Positions 28,601 to 34,929 of a DNA stretch of 64,000 bases are shown here, one piece after another. A program made the translations under genes and the position numbers. The stretch covers positions 25,644 through 89,643 of the forward strand of contig JAWKMJ010000017.1 in NCBI GenBank assembly GCA_041392305.1. The letters run 5' to 3'. Source of the stretch: JAGQYP01 sp041392305. Lineage in GTDB: Bacteria; Bacteroidota; Bacteroidia; Flavobacteriales_D; Crocinitomicaceae. Every line of letters begins with the position of its first letter. Position 1 is the first letter of the stretch. The notes beneath the pieces were generated by a model that had not been told where the DNA came from, ran no database searches, and saw only the letters and a program-made list of their open reading frames with translations.

Positions 28601-28962
28601 TCTTCCATTAAAAATGCATTGTATTTTATAGTAAACACGGTAGCTTTAATGATCTGAGGATAATTGTTTTCCTTTATTGCTTTTTCCTTGATTTTCAATA
28701 CTTGCTCGTGACCAGATTTCACCAAACCTTTCTGTTCAAGCGAATCCACTAAATCCCATTCCTTTTCATAACGATCAAAACGCTCAGGACGTTCTCCTTT
28801 AGGAACAACCACTGGTTTAGCATGGCTATTTTTGATCTCTTTAGAATCCGTCTTCTTCTCTTCACTTTTGACTTTCGACTTTTGACTTTCGACTACCAAA
28901 GTCACAGCTCCGATTCCTAAAACAGAAATAATTAGTGCGAGTGCTAAAATCTTAATTTTCAT
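22663..28962 (-). CDS. alpha-2-macroglobulin family protein with thioester
   Basis: A 2099-residue envelope protein. I take the ATG at 28962 (MKIKILALALIISVLGIGAV, an export/anchor helix), because a TTG at 29037 lies upstream of the -7 box at 28999-28992. Order: helical N-terminal region to about residue 430, a series of MG/MG2 Ig-like domains (GQEIYFKGIVWNG near 660), a low-complexity Tyr/Ser/Asn-rich and then acidic insertion (DNA about 25390-25110), the A2M core and the thioester motif CNEQ at residues 1549-1552, then the helical TED-like and receptor-like domains. Bacterial A2Ms trap proteases that cut the bait region, covalently through the thioester. No penicillin-binding protein 1C gene is adjacent, unlike in E. 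coli. Confidence 0.9.
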   Translation of the reverse strand: MKIKILALALIISVLGIGAVTLVVESQKSKVKSEEKKTDSKEIKNSHAKPVVVPKGERPERFDRYEKEWDLVDSLEQKGLVKSGHEQVLKIKEKAIKENNYPQIIKATVFTIKYNAFLMEDDYPTAVNDLRLLVESLPEPAKSVAHSILAEVYWGYYQRNRYRIYNRTQVVDMKIEDIETWDLKTIAEQTRNHYMMSVSDLNVLKENNIADYSAILTTLNKESVLRRPTLLDLVGHRAIDFFQNTEFDVPTRSAETFNFNKPYFLEDASRFADTYLVTNDSLSTKFFALKVYQFLTKEHLKDKDPIALIDLTLKRLEWAKDYSTVENKEDLYMATLKSMSNTYADHKVMYPEIMYRIAKKISIDGNLYDEKKGEAHKKDKARAHEICGEIIEKYEGTIGAQFCKQLQKEIENKSMSHQNETAALPNASGIVRFSYRNVPKIYYRIYDYDQEKWENDDFEKASKKLNNQKPIFEKTIELKDIQDFNWHSTEYEIPGLEKGHYIITFSSSEELDKGNEAWSYSTYRSTGLMSKQRTNQDTEEIEVFVTDRTNGSPIAGANVELFSREYNYKLRKYIKKTLGNFTTDENGMVKTKGKRYENYQYTVKYKDDFIPSSGYLYQPYNSKPYLRNQIQIFTDRAIYRPGQEIYFKGIVWNGDRKDPKIVPNFSTTVTLKDYNYQKIADVQVTSNEFGTFEGTFTAPQGVVTGNMTIYTSYGSKYVRVEEYKRPKFEVDFNKVKGEFRVGDDIEVIGFAKAFAGNMIDGAKVNYRVTRNAYFPSWCYWRWGYSPRSTSFEIKNGDIETDDKGEFKIRFSAKPDESIEQKFQPKYSYTVYATVTDINGETHSATKVVYAGYTGFELSSNLPEQVNLENKKLEYYVYANNLNGEKLETDVQVKIEKLKVPDVPMKTYLFEKPGQRGWSKESFHSRFPGYEYEDENQMYKWEVEKELFSRKLSTKGEDNNVLDLSKVKGLVTGSYKYSAKSTDKYGNTIEDIRYFTVLSFESKSIPNNEVLFVQNSKTWIEPGEELLIMVGTKAKNIKVLYELEVKGKLVERKWIDLNQNAKLIRIPIKEEHRGNISYSFNTNYDNREFNYHATINVPYSDKNLDLTFSTFRDKLYPGTEEEWTLEIKDHENKGVLAEVLATMYDASLDEFASNSFYLNVRDSYYQKLRWQIGFGTNIQNGNLRQHNWNSYIYASGVSYYNLDWFYFNPTYYNSYYSYNYRTTSTGNYNRSAGGEKMKKLEEKEAYNEAPAPAAVGGVVMDEIALEEDSEDAAFAYGEGGKSKDGDLKQDPYSTVIDGTNSLDTRRDKNGAGKDVQIRKNFNETAFFYPNLYTESDGTVKIKFTMPDALTKWKFLALAHTKDLKIGTIQKEIVTQKDLMVFPNDPRFFREMDTIYFNTKISNLTDEVQSGNIKLELIDPFTGNEVSGDFKMENQTQTFETKAKLSTSVEWKLIIPEGMGAVKYKVVAQTAKFSDGEEKPIPVLTNRMLVTESMPMSLKAGKSKTFTFEKLFKSQPSSTLKSHRLTLEYTPNPAWYAIQAMPYIMEYPYECNEQTFSRFYSNSIASHIMNSNPKIKEIFDAWKNYSPEAFLSNLEKNQELKGVMLEETPWLLNAKDESARKRRIGVLFDLNRMSNELDRALRKLKQNQKYNGGWPWFKNGPESYYITKHIMCGFGHLDKLGVKSIKSNYEIKTMVNKGISFIDGEFIERYEWIKKHVDNYEKVQMIGYDEIHYLYTRSFFPDHSKSKKLQEAIDYFERQAKLFWLNFNPYSQGMMALAMHRNDQKAFAQDIMKSLKEKSILHDELGMYWKNKGSGYYWYQAPIESQALLIEAFYEITEDLNSVDEMKTWLIKQKQTNEWPTTKATTEACYALFLTGDDLLSETVYPDIQIGNEPIRYNSKGKESPYNVKPEPGTGYFKTSWEGDAIKPEMGQVKVKSNSKTVSWGALYWQYFEQLDKITFHETPLSIKKDLFVVTNTDNGPVLKPITSKPIKVGDKIKVRIEIRVDRDMEYVHLKDMRASSFEPLNVLSQYKWQDGLGYYEATKDAATNFFFGQLPKGTYVFEYEMFATQKGKFSNGITTAQCMYAPEFTSHSEGIRVIVE

Positions 28963-28991
28963 TGGGATTGATTTTATTTTCGTTGAAATTA

Positions 28992-28999
28992 CAAATTTA
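28992..28999 (-). promoter_or_regulatory. -7 box of the A2M gene
   Basis: TAAATTTG on the minus strand, 30 bases before ATG 28962, fits TAnnTTTG and supports that start over the upstream TTG. Confidence 0.45.
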
Positions 29000-29038
29000 T
29001 TTACTGAGCCGTACAGTCGACTTTTGAAATGGTTCAAT

Positions 29039-29046
29039 TATTTTTG
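29039..29046 (+). promoter_or_regulatory. -7 box of the small conserved gene
   Basis: TATTTTTG, 14 bases before the ATG at 29061, fits TAnnTTTG; no -33 at consensus distance. Confidence 0.35.
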
Positions 29047-29060
29047 TCTCAAAAAAGAAG

Positions 29061-29312
29061 ATGCGACACTTAGAGGATATTCCACATCATACATTCAAAA
29101 TAAGTCTACACAATTACAATTCAAAATACCTCGTACAGATCGAATGGGGACAATATGTGCAAACATTCAAGATCAATGAAGGCGATGTCATGGGAAAAAA
29201 TCATGTCAAAGATTTAATCACCGATGAGCTACTTGAAAACTGCATGAGAAGATTCAAACAAATGCATGAAGACTGGTACAAGGCGTTTAATGGGAAGGAT
29301 TTGAAGGAGTAG
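29061..29312 (+). CDS. small conserved-looking protein, unknown function
   Basis: An 83-residue soluble protein without signal peptide or membrane helix (MRHLEDIPHHTFKISLHNYN). The sequence mixes a beta-rich first half (YLVQIEWGQYVQTFKI) with a helical, charged second half (CMRRFKQMHEDWYKAF). Divergent from the A2M gene, with a plausible -7 box. I do not recognise the family; the even codon use and regular ending suggest a real gene. Confidence 0.6.
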   Translation: MRHLEDIPHHTFKISLHNYNSKYLVQIEWGQYVQTFKINEGDVMGKNHVKDLITDELLENCMRRFKQMHEDWYKAFNGKDLKE

Positions 29313-29341
29313 GAGTCTGTAGAAAAGATCGTTCGTCACTT

Positions 29342-29660
29342 AAAGACACTAGACGCAAGACACAAGACACAAGACAACAGATTTTTTAAATTTTTCAGAA
29401 AACTGAAATACAAAAGAAATTGCTTCAGCAAACTGGAAACAGCCAATGTCTGAAAGCGCAGCGATCTTGTATCTAAAAGCGACGGCAGGAGCGATCTGAT
29501 GGTCTGTAAAAGACACTAGACGCAAGACACAAGATACAAGACAACAGATTTTTTAAATTTTTCAGAAAACTGAAATACAAAAGAAATTGCTTCAGCAAAC
29601 TGGAAACAGCCAAAGTCTGAAAGCGCAGCGATCTTGTATCTAAAAGCGACGTCAGGAGCG
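29342..29660. repeat. two-copy direct repeat, period 167 bp
   Basis: Positions 29342-29493 and 29509-29660 are near-identical 152-bp copies with only a few differences. Each starts with short repeats of the AGACACAAGAC type and ends near GCGACGGCAGGAGCG. The copies fill the gene-free gap 29313-29719. No open frame spans them and no transposase is near; probably an intergenic duplication. Confidence 0.8.
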
Positions 29661-29719
29661 GTCAAATCATCTATAAAACCAACCAATTTCATTATTATGC
29701 GTTTCAAATAAAAAAACCT

Positions 29720-30322
29720 ATGAATAAACTTATCTTTTTAAGCCTGATATCACTTCTATTTTTTAGTTGTCAAAAAGAGAAAATTGTTAATTGTGCTATT
29801 TATCATGAGCAGTTTAACCCTGCTGTAGAACTTAAGTCGATCATTGATTATGAAACAATCAATGATCCAACTACCGGTTCAAATTTACAAAGGCCAATTC
29901 CTATTGAAGGTTCAGATTCTACGTATATTGATTTAAATGGGGATTCAGAGAATGATTTTAAGATTTCTTTCTATCACTTTACTATGAATACTGGTTATGG
30001 TCCACATCCGGGTTTTATTGTTTATCGTTTTATTAAAGTGGAGTGTTTGCATGGGAATTCATTTGTCTCAAAAGGAACTGATTCGCCAGCAAAATTATAT
30101 GCTGAATCCGATAAGATCGTACGTTTTTTTGGCGAATGGTGGAATTCGAAAGTGGAGTACATTAATATTGGAACGAATACTGATGTATATCTTGGACTGG
30201 CAATTGGAATGAATGCCGGGTGGTTAAAAGTAAGAAGAGATTCAAACGATACATTATTTGTATTGGAACAAGGGTTTAGTCAAACTTGTTCTGGTTCAAT
30301 CATTGCTGGGCAGGTCCAGTAA
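29720..30322 (+). CDS. predicted lipoprotein, unknown function
   Basis: A 200-residue protein with a lipoprotein signal peptide (MNKLIFLSLISLLFFSCQ; acylated Cys at residue 17). The mature part is beta-rich with a LNGDSENDFKISF segment, a motif common in small Bacteroidetes lipoproteins that carry calcium-binding-like loops. No known family recognised. It stands alone between the direct repeat and the convergent flavoprotein gene. Confidence 0.75.
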   Translation: MNKLIFLSLISLLFFSCQKEKIVNCAIYHEQFNPAVELKSIIDYETINDPTTGSNLQRPIPIEGSDSTYIDLNGDSENDFKISFYHFTMNTGYGPHPGFIVYRFIKVECLHGNSFVSKGTDSPAKLYAESDKIVRFFGEWWNSKVEYINIGTNTDVYLGLAIGMNAGWLKVRRDSNDTLFVLEQGFSQTCSGSIIAGQVQ

Positions 30323-30382
30323 AAAAAGAATAAAGATCGTTCACTAGTATTGAGTCCCAGTCGGGAGTCCGGAACTAATGGT

Positions 30383-31060
30383 CTAATAAACCACCATCAC
30401 ATCCTCCAAACTTTTTCTGCTCAAGTTTGGAACGTGTGCATCATCCGCTGGATAGCCAACTGGAATCAGCAAAAAGGGTTTTTCATTTTCTGGGCGATCT
30501 AAAATTTTCGTTAGAAATCCCATTGGAGAAGGAGTATGCGTCAAAGCTACTAAGCCGGCATTGTGAATTGCTGTGAGCAAGAATCCAGCCGCCAAACCAA
30601 CACTTTCATTGACATAATAATTCTTGGCTTTTCCACCATCTTCTTCCAAATCATAAGACTTTTTACAAACGATGATGAGGTAAGGGGCAACAGTTAAAAA
30701 TTCTTTCACTTCGTTGGTGGCAAATACTTTGAGATCATCCAACCATTCGTCACCCATTCGACCTGAATAATTGATTTTTTCCTCTTCTTCGGCAGCTTCC
30801 CGAATTTTTCGTTTCATTTCCTGATCCTTTACTATACAGAAAGTCCAGGGTTGTTTGTGCGCACCGGAAGGAGCTGTAGACGCTGTTTTAATGATATTTT
30901 CAATTACTTCAAAAGGGACTTCTTTGTCTGAAAATTCCCTTAAACTCCTTCTTTGATCAAAGTATTCGTAATAGTCTTTCGACCTTTGAATCATTTCTTC
31001 TTTGGAGTATTGTTGAGCTTTGTAGGGGATAAAATCTTCAGTTCTATTCGAAGTCTTCAT
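30383..31060 (-). CDS. iodotyrosine-deiodinase-like nitroreductase-family flavoprotein
   Basis: A 225-residue FMN enzyme of the nitroreductase superfamily. Residues 37-75 (RRSLREFSDKEVP, then APSGAHKQPWTF) form the FMN-binding core. It closely resembles human iodotyrosine deiodinase through its active-site lid: human E157, Y161 and K182 correspond by spacing to E94, Y98 and K119 (EEEEKINYSGRMG, then NEVKEFL). It likely performs reductive dehalogenation of halotyrosines or a related reduction; the physiological substrate in bacteria is uncertain. It overlaps the NamZ gene upstream by 17 bp (31044-31060), so the two are co-transcribed. Confidence 0.85.
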   Translation of the reverse strand: MKTSNRTEDFIPYKAQQYSKEEMIQRSKDYYEYFDQRRSLREFSDKEVPFEVIENIIKTASTAPSGAHKQPWTFCIVKDQEMKRKIREAAEEEEKINYSGRMGDEWLDDLKVFATNEVKEFLTVAPYLIIVCKKSYDLEEDGGKAKNYYVNESVGLAAGFLLTAIHNAGLVALTHTPSPMGFLTKILDRPENEKPFLLIPVGYPADDAHVPNLSRKSLEDVMVVY

Positions 31061-32228
31061 ACAATAAATATTTTTTCCTTTTCAGTTTGAATTTTTCCAA
31101 TCCGGCAGTCCATTTGGCTCGGATTTCGGCTTCGGTTTTGCCAGCCATGATTTCCTGCTGAATACCGTAAACGCCCAACAATTTATTAAAAAAACCGGTC
31201 TTCTTGAAGAAGTTCTTGCCTAATCTGGTTTCATGATAAAGCTCCAAAAGCCAGTGAAGAGTCACTTTTTTCTGACTCCTTGCAAACTGATATCCATAAT
31301 TGGTAAGATCATATCCTTTACAAAGTTCTCCTTCCAATTTGGGTTTTTTCGATCCAAAACTTGGAGTGGGAGTAAATTCGTAAGTGCCTTTTGAAAATTT
31401 AGGATGACCAATGATTTGAAAAGGTTTATCTGTTCCCCGACCCACACTAATTTCCGTACTTTCAAACAGACAAATGGAAGGGTAGAGGTAAATGGAACTC
31501 ATGGTTCTCAAATTCGGAGAGGGGGGAATGGGCAAGCGATAAAATTTTTTGTGATTGTAATTTTTCATTTTGATCACTTTCAAGTCCGCTTTCAATGAAT
31601 CGCCCAACCAACCTTCGCCATTGATCATTTGAGCGTATTCGCAAATCGTCATTCCATGTACAATGGGAACAGGATGCATTCCAACAAAAGATTGCAATTT
31701 GGGATCGAGAACGGGGCCATCCACATAATGTCCATTTGGATTAGGACGATCCAGAACAATGAATTTTTTCCCTTTTTCAGCACAAGCTTGCATCACATAA
31801 TGCATGGTAGAAATATAAGTGTAGAATCGCACACCCACATCTTGAATGTCAAAGAGAATCACATCCAATGAATCCATGTCTTCCGCTTTCGGTTTTTTGT
31901 TTTTTCCATAAAGCGATACAATTCGAATCCCTGTTTTGGCATCTTTTTGAGAAGCTACTTTTTCTCCCGCATCCGCAGTTCCTCGAAAACCATGTTCAGG
32001 AGCAAAAACCAACCGAATATTCACCCCTTCCTTCAAAAGTTGATCGACCAAATGTTCCTTACCTACCATGGATGTTTGATTGGCCACAATTCCTACTCTT
32101 TTATCTTTTAAATCGGGTAAGTATTGATCCAAAAGTTCCGCGGCCACAGTAATATCTTCATCAAAATATTGAGCTTTTAAAACGCCTGAAAAAGAAAGGA
32201 GTAAGGAGAAAATTAGCAGTCGCACCAT
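31044..32228 (-). CDS. namZ: exo-beta-N-acetylmuramidase, NamZ family (DUF1343)
   Basis: A 394-residue protein with signal peptide (MVRLLIFSLLLSFSGVLKAQ). The DUF1343 signature is plain: KRVGIVANQTSMVG (about residues 43-56), FAPEHGFRG, FDIQDVGVRFYTYIST, DRPNPNGHYVDGP and PNLRTMSSIYLYPSICLFES. The family (GH171) removes MurNAc from the non-reducing end of peptidoglycan fragments, supporting cell-wall recycling. Length is usual for the family. The gene symbol is by family membership. Start ATG 32228. Confidence 0.85.
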   Translation of the reverse strand: MVRLLIFSLLLSFSGVLKAQYFDEDITVAAELLDQYLPDLKDKRVGIVANQTSMVGKEHLVDQLLKEGVNIRLVFAPEHGFRGTADAGEKVASQKDAKTGIRIVSLYGKNKKPKAEDMDSLDVILFDIQDVGVRFYTYISTMHYVMQACAEKGKKFIVLDRPNPNGHYVDGPVLDPKLQSFVGMHPVPIVHGMTICEYAQMINGEGWLGDSLKADLKVIKMKNYNHKKFYRLPIPPSPNLRTMSSIYLYPSICLFESTEISVGRGTDKPFQIIGHPKFSKGTYEFTPTPSFGSKKPKLEGELCKGYDLTNYGYQFARSQKKVTLHWLLELYHETRLGKNFFKKTGFFNKLLGVYGIQQEIMAGKTEAEIRAKWTAGLEKFKLKRKKYLLYEDFE

Positions 32229-32329
32229 AATTTTTGTTTGTAACCTTTAAAGGTAAGAATGAGAAGCAGAAGGATTGATTGGTTGCACTTGAAGTTAGTA
32301 ACGGGAATTTGTTGATAGCTCTAGTTATT

Positions 32330-32437
32330 TCGCAAAGTTGCACAAAGTTGCACAAAGTCGCTCCTTCGTCGCTGAGTCGCAAAGTTACGCAAAGGACCAT
32401 TGCGAAACTTCGCGTCTTCTTTGCGCATCTTAGCGTA
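32330..32437. repeat. intergenic repeat with GCAAAG-type units
   Basis: It contains CGCAAAGTTGCACAAAG followed by two further related units, then a rightward stretch (TTCGCGTCTTCTTTGCGC) roughly complementary to them, so it could fold into a long imperfect hairpin. Such units are common between genes in Bacteroidetes. No gene in it. Confidence 0.5.
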
Positions 32438-32472
32438 ATAAAAAATCTCCGAATTTTTTGTATATTGATTCT

Positions 32473-32790
32473 ATGAAAAAACTTATCCTAGCATGCGGAC
32501 TCATCTTTGCCGCGGGAGCATTTTCCCAAACCAAAGTCTATCCAACAGATGTGGATTCAATTTGTTTTATCGAGTCATCGGAAAAAGTACTCTCTGTTAC
32601 AGTTCACAATCAAGATGGGAAACAGATGCGTAGTTCAACTTTTGGCAGAACCTCTGGAGAAACTGGATATGGAATAGATTTCCGTGGATATCCAAAAGGA
32701 CGATACGAAATTACCGTTGTCACCGAAAAAGGTCAGGAATCCTTTCTAGTAAATTGGTTGATGCCAAAGGCAAAAGGGAAGAAAGATTAA
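32473..32790 (+). CDS. small secreted protein, sorting-domain-like
   Basis: A 105-residue protein; the ATG at 32473 opens a signal peptide (MKKLILACGLIFAAGAFSQ), preferred to a TTG 15 bases upstream. The mature 86 residues form a beta-rich module (VLSVTVHNQDGKQM, GYPKGRYEITVVTEKGQ) resembling DUF3244 or a stand-alone T9SS C-terminal domain. Function unknown. It may be a small secreted beta-sandwich; no partner gene is obvious. Confidence 0.6.
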   Translation: MKKLILACGLIFAAGAFSQTKVYPTDVDSICFIESSEKVLSVTVHNQDGKQMRSSTFGRTSGETGYGIDFRGYPKGRYEITVVTEKGQESFLVNWLMPKAKGKKD

Positions 32791-32863
32791 AATCTTTTCA
32801 CTTTTCCTGTATATCATTTTCAATTATCCTATAGTTAGTCAACGAGTTAGGAATAGTCGGTTT

Positions 32864-32895
32864 GATAATTGATAATTGATAATTCATAATTGATA
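32864..32895. repeat. short AT-rich tandem repeat before the permease gene
   Basis: Three to four units of GATAATT(G) precede the permease ATG by about 30 bases. Changes in unit number could alter promoter spacing. Confidence 0.5.
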
Positions 32896-32920
32896 GTTCC
32901 AAAACCCTATCTTAGCACCA

Positions 32921-34633
32921 ATGAATACAGAACTCTTCATAGCGAGGAAAGTCATCAAAGGCGAGAGAGAAGGCAAAAGGGTATCCAAACCCATTGTGAA
33001 TATTTCGGTTTTGAGCATCATATTGGGAGTGGCGACTATGATTGTGACCATTGCTGTGGTAACTGGTTTTCAGCAGGAGGTTCGAAACAAAGTGATTGCA
33101 TTTGGATCACATATTCAAATTTTCGAGCAGTCGGAATATTCTTCGCAGGAATCCAAACCCGTGCTACGTGAACAAGATTTTTATCCTTCGATAACCGAGG
33201 TGGAAGGAGTTAAGCACATTCAGGTTTTTGGATATAAACCGGCTATTTTTCAGTCTAAGATCGATACGGTAAAGTATACTTCCTACAAAAATGGAGTAGC
33301 TAAAGATACCTTTAGATATCAGAAAGAAATTCAAGGAGTCATTGTAAAAGGAGTAGGAGCAGATTTTGATAAATCCTATTTTGAATCCAAACTTTTAGAA
33401 GGTCATTTCCCCAATTTTGAGAGCGATTCATCTCGAAATCTAATTGTGATTTCCAAAACCATAGCGGATCGACTCAATTACCAAGTGGGAGATAAAATCA
33501 CCGCTTACTTTATTCAGGATGCCGGGCCAAATCCCGAGAAAATGGTGGTTGCAGGAATTTATAAAACCGGTTTAGAAGATTTTGATGACGACATTGTTTT
33601 TGGGGACATTCGATTGATTCAAAAATTGAATGTTTGGGGGATTCATGCAGTTTTGGCCATAAAAGACACCTGTTACGATCATAAATTATTGATCAATGCT
33701 CTGGTCAAAGGAGGCAATTTAAATTACGAATACGATTTTGGATATGGGTTTACTCCAATTAATACCATCCCTTATTTTGTAGATCAGGACACCCTGTTCA
33801 AAGTTGTGATATCTGATTTCCCACTGAAAAGAACAGCTGCAAACAAACCCATTTCAATTCCAGATACGGCTTGGATCGAAATCAAAGTGGAGAAAATCAA
33901 TGATGGTCCGCTGGTAGCAAAATACGATGACAACAATTTTATTGTGAAAGAATTTTTGAATGAGGAAGGATCGCATTACAAGATGGATTTAGGGTCTAGG
34001 ATTCTAGAAGTAAAAATGTGGAATTCCGGAGGTTCAGAAGAATTCTATGTTGGTGGATTCGAGATCTTGATTGATAAATGGGAAGATCTGGAAAAGATGG
34101 ACGAGATCATTGCCAAAGACATTAAATTGGGTAAAGACGTCAATAAATCAAGCAAATTAAAGGCAGTTACCATTAAAGAAATGCATCCGGATATCTTTTC
34201 GTGGTTAGATTTTCTCGACACCCTGGTGGTCATCATTATTTCCCTCATGCTCATCATCGCCATCATCAATATGGGTTCAGCTTTACTCGTTTTGATTCTG
34301 GAAAACACCAATATGATAGGTCTTTTAAAAGCCATGGGAGCCACCAATTGGAGCATCAGAAAAATCTTCATGTACAATGCGACCTACCTGATTCTAAAAG
34401 GATTGATTTGGGGAAATGTAATCGGAATTGGTATTTGTTTGATTCAGTTGTATACAGGTATTATTCCATTAAATCCAGAAATCTATTATTTGGATCGGGC
34501 GCCAATCAATTTGGACATTTGGCATATTGTTCTGATCAACATGATCACGATTATTATTTGTGTTATCTCACTAATGTTGCCTAGTTATATTGTAACGAAG
34601 ATTAGACCGATAAAGAGCATAAAGTTTAATTGA
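32921..34633 (+). CDS. LolE/FtsX-type ABC transporter permease
   Basis: A 570-residue inner-membrane permease. The first membrane helix (about residues 26-50, IVNISVLSIILGVATMIVTI) is followed by a large periplasmic domain and then three helices near 430-460, 475-505 and 525-555, the MacB/FtsX topology. N-terminal ELFIARKVIKGEREGKRVSK is typical of the Bacteroidetes LolC/LolE-like proteins that release lipoproteins from the inner membrane. It is longer than E. coli LolE (about 400) because of an enlarged periplasmic part. The ATPase partner is not adjacent. The last 45 bases of this gene are duplicated at 38078-38122. Confidence 0.8.
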   Translation: MNTELFIARKVIKGEREGKRVSKPIVNISVLSIILGVATMIVTIAVVTGFQQEVRNKVIAFGSHIQIFEQSEYSSQESKPVLREQDFYPSITEVEGVKHIQVFGYKPAIFQSKIDTVKYTSYKNGVAKDTFRYQKEIQGVIVKGVGADFDKSYFESKLLEGHFPNFESDSSRNLIVISKTIADRLNYQVGDKITAYFIQDAGPNPEKMVVAGIYKTGLEDFDDDIVFGDIRLIQKLNVWGIHAVLAIKDTCYDHKLLINALVKGGNLNYEYDFGYGFTPINTIPYFVDQDTLFKVVISDFPLKRTAANKPISIPDTAWIEIKVEKINDGPLVAKYDDNNFIVKEFLNEEGSHYKMDLGSRILEVKMWNSGGSEEFYVGGFEILIDKWEDLEKMDEIIAKDIKLGKDVNKSSKLKAVTIKEMHPDIFSWLDFLDTLVVIIISLMLIIAIINMGSALLVLILENTNMIGLLKAMGATNWSIRKIFMYNATYLILKGLIWGNVIGIGICLIQLYTGIIPLNPEIYYLDRAPINLDIWHIVLINMITIIICVISLMLPSYIVTKIRPIKSIKFN

Positions 34634-34862
34634 TCTTTGAACCTTCAGAACGCTGCGGAGGATTCCCAAATCCTACGCAAAACTGTGAGTGGAGCTGTGA
34701 CACGGAGTTACACGGTGAAGCACGGCGATACACGTAGAAATTACTCCTGCTGCGGAGGATTCCCAAATCCTACGCACACTCCATACTAGAGACAATTCCA
34801 ACACCAATTTCCTCCGTGAAACGCTGTGTATTCTCTGTGCCCTCTGTGTAACAAAAAAATCC
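34589..34862. repeat. 274-bp direct repeat, copy 1
   Basis: Spans the 3' end of the permease gene and the following intergenic DNA; matches 38078-38352 with scattered substitutions. The intergenic part has long imperfectly complementary arms (CACGGAGTTACACGG near 34700, CTCCGTG...CTCTGTG near 34812-34850). With its partner it brackets the SprB-repeat gene exactly. It covers the gene-free stretch after the permease. Confidence 0.85.
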
Positions 34863-34875
34863 ACAAATCAATAGA

Positions 34876-34909
34876 AACAAAAAAGGCCACTCAATGGTGA
34901 GTAGCCTTT
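34876..34909 (-). terminator. terminator of the SprB-repeat gene
   Basis: On the minus strand AAAGGCTACTCA, loop CCAT and TGAGTGGCCTTT form a stem (34882-34909) followed by TTTTGTTTC, 21 bases beyond the stop at 34930. Confidence 0.75.
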
Positions 34910-34929
34910 CATTTTAGTATTCAATCAAT

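Noticed and set aside
22663..29037. TTG start of the A2M gene at 29037
   Set aside because: It lies upstream of the -7 box, and the ATG at 28962 begins a normal export signal.
29342..29660. Two-repeat CRISPR-like pattern
   Set aside because: 152-bp copies with only a 15-bp gap; wrong scale and no cas genes.
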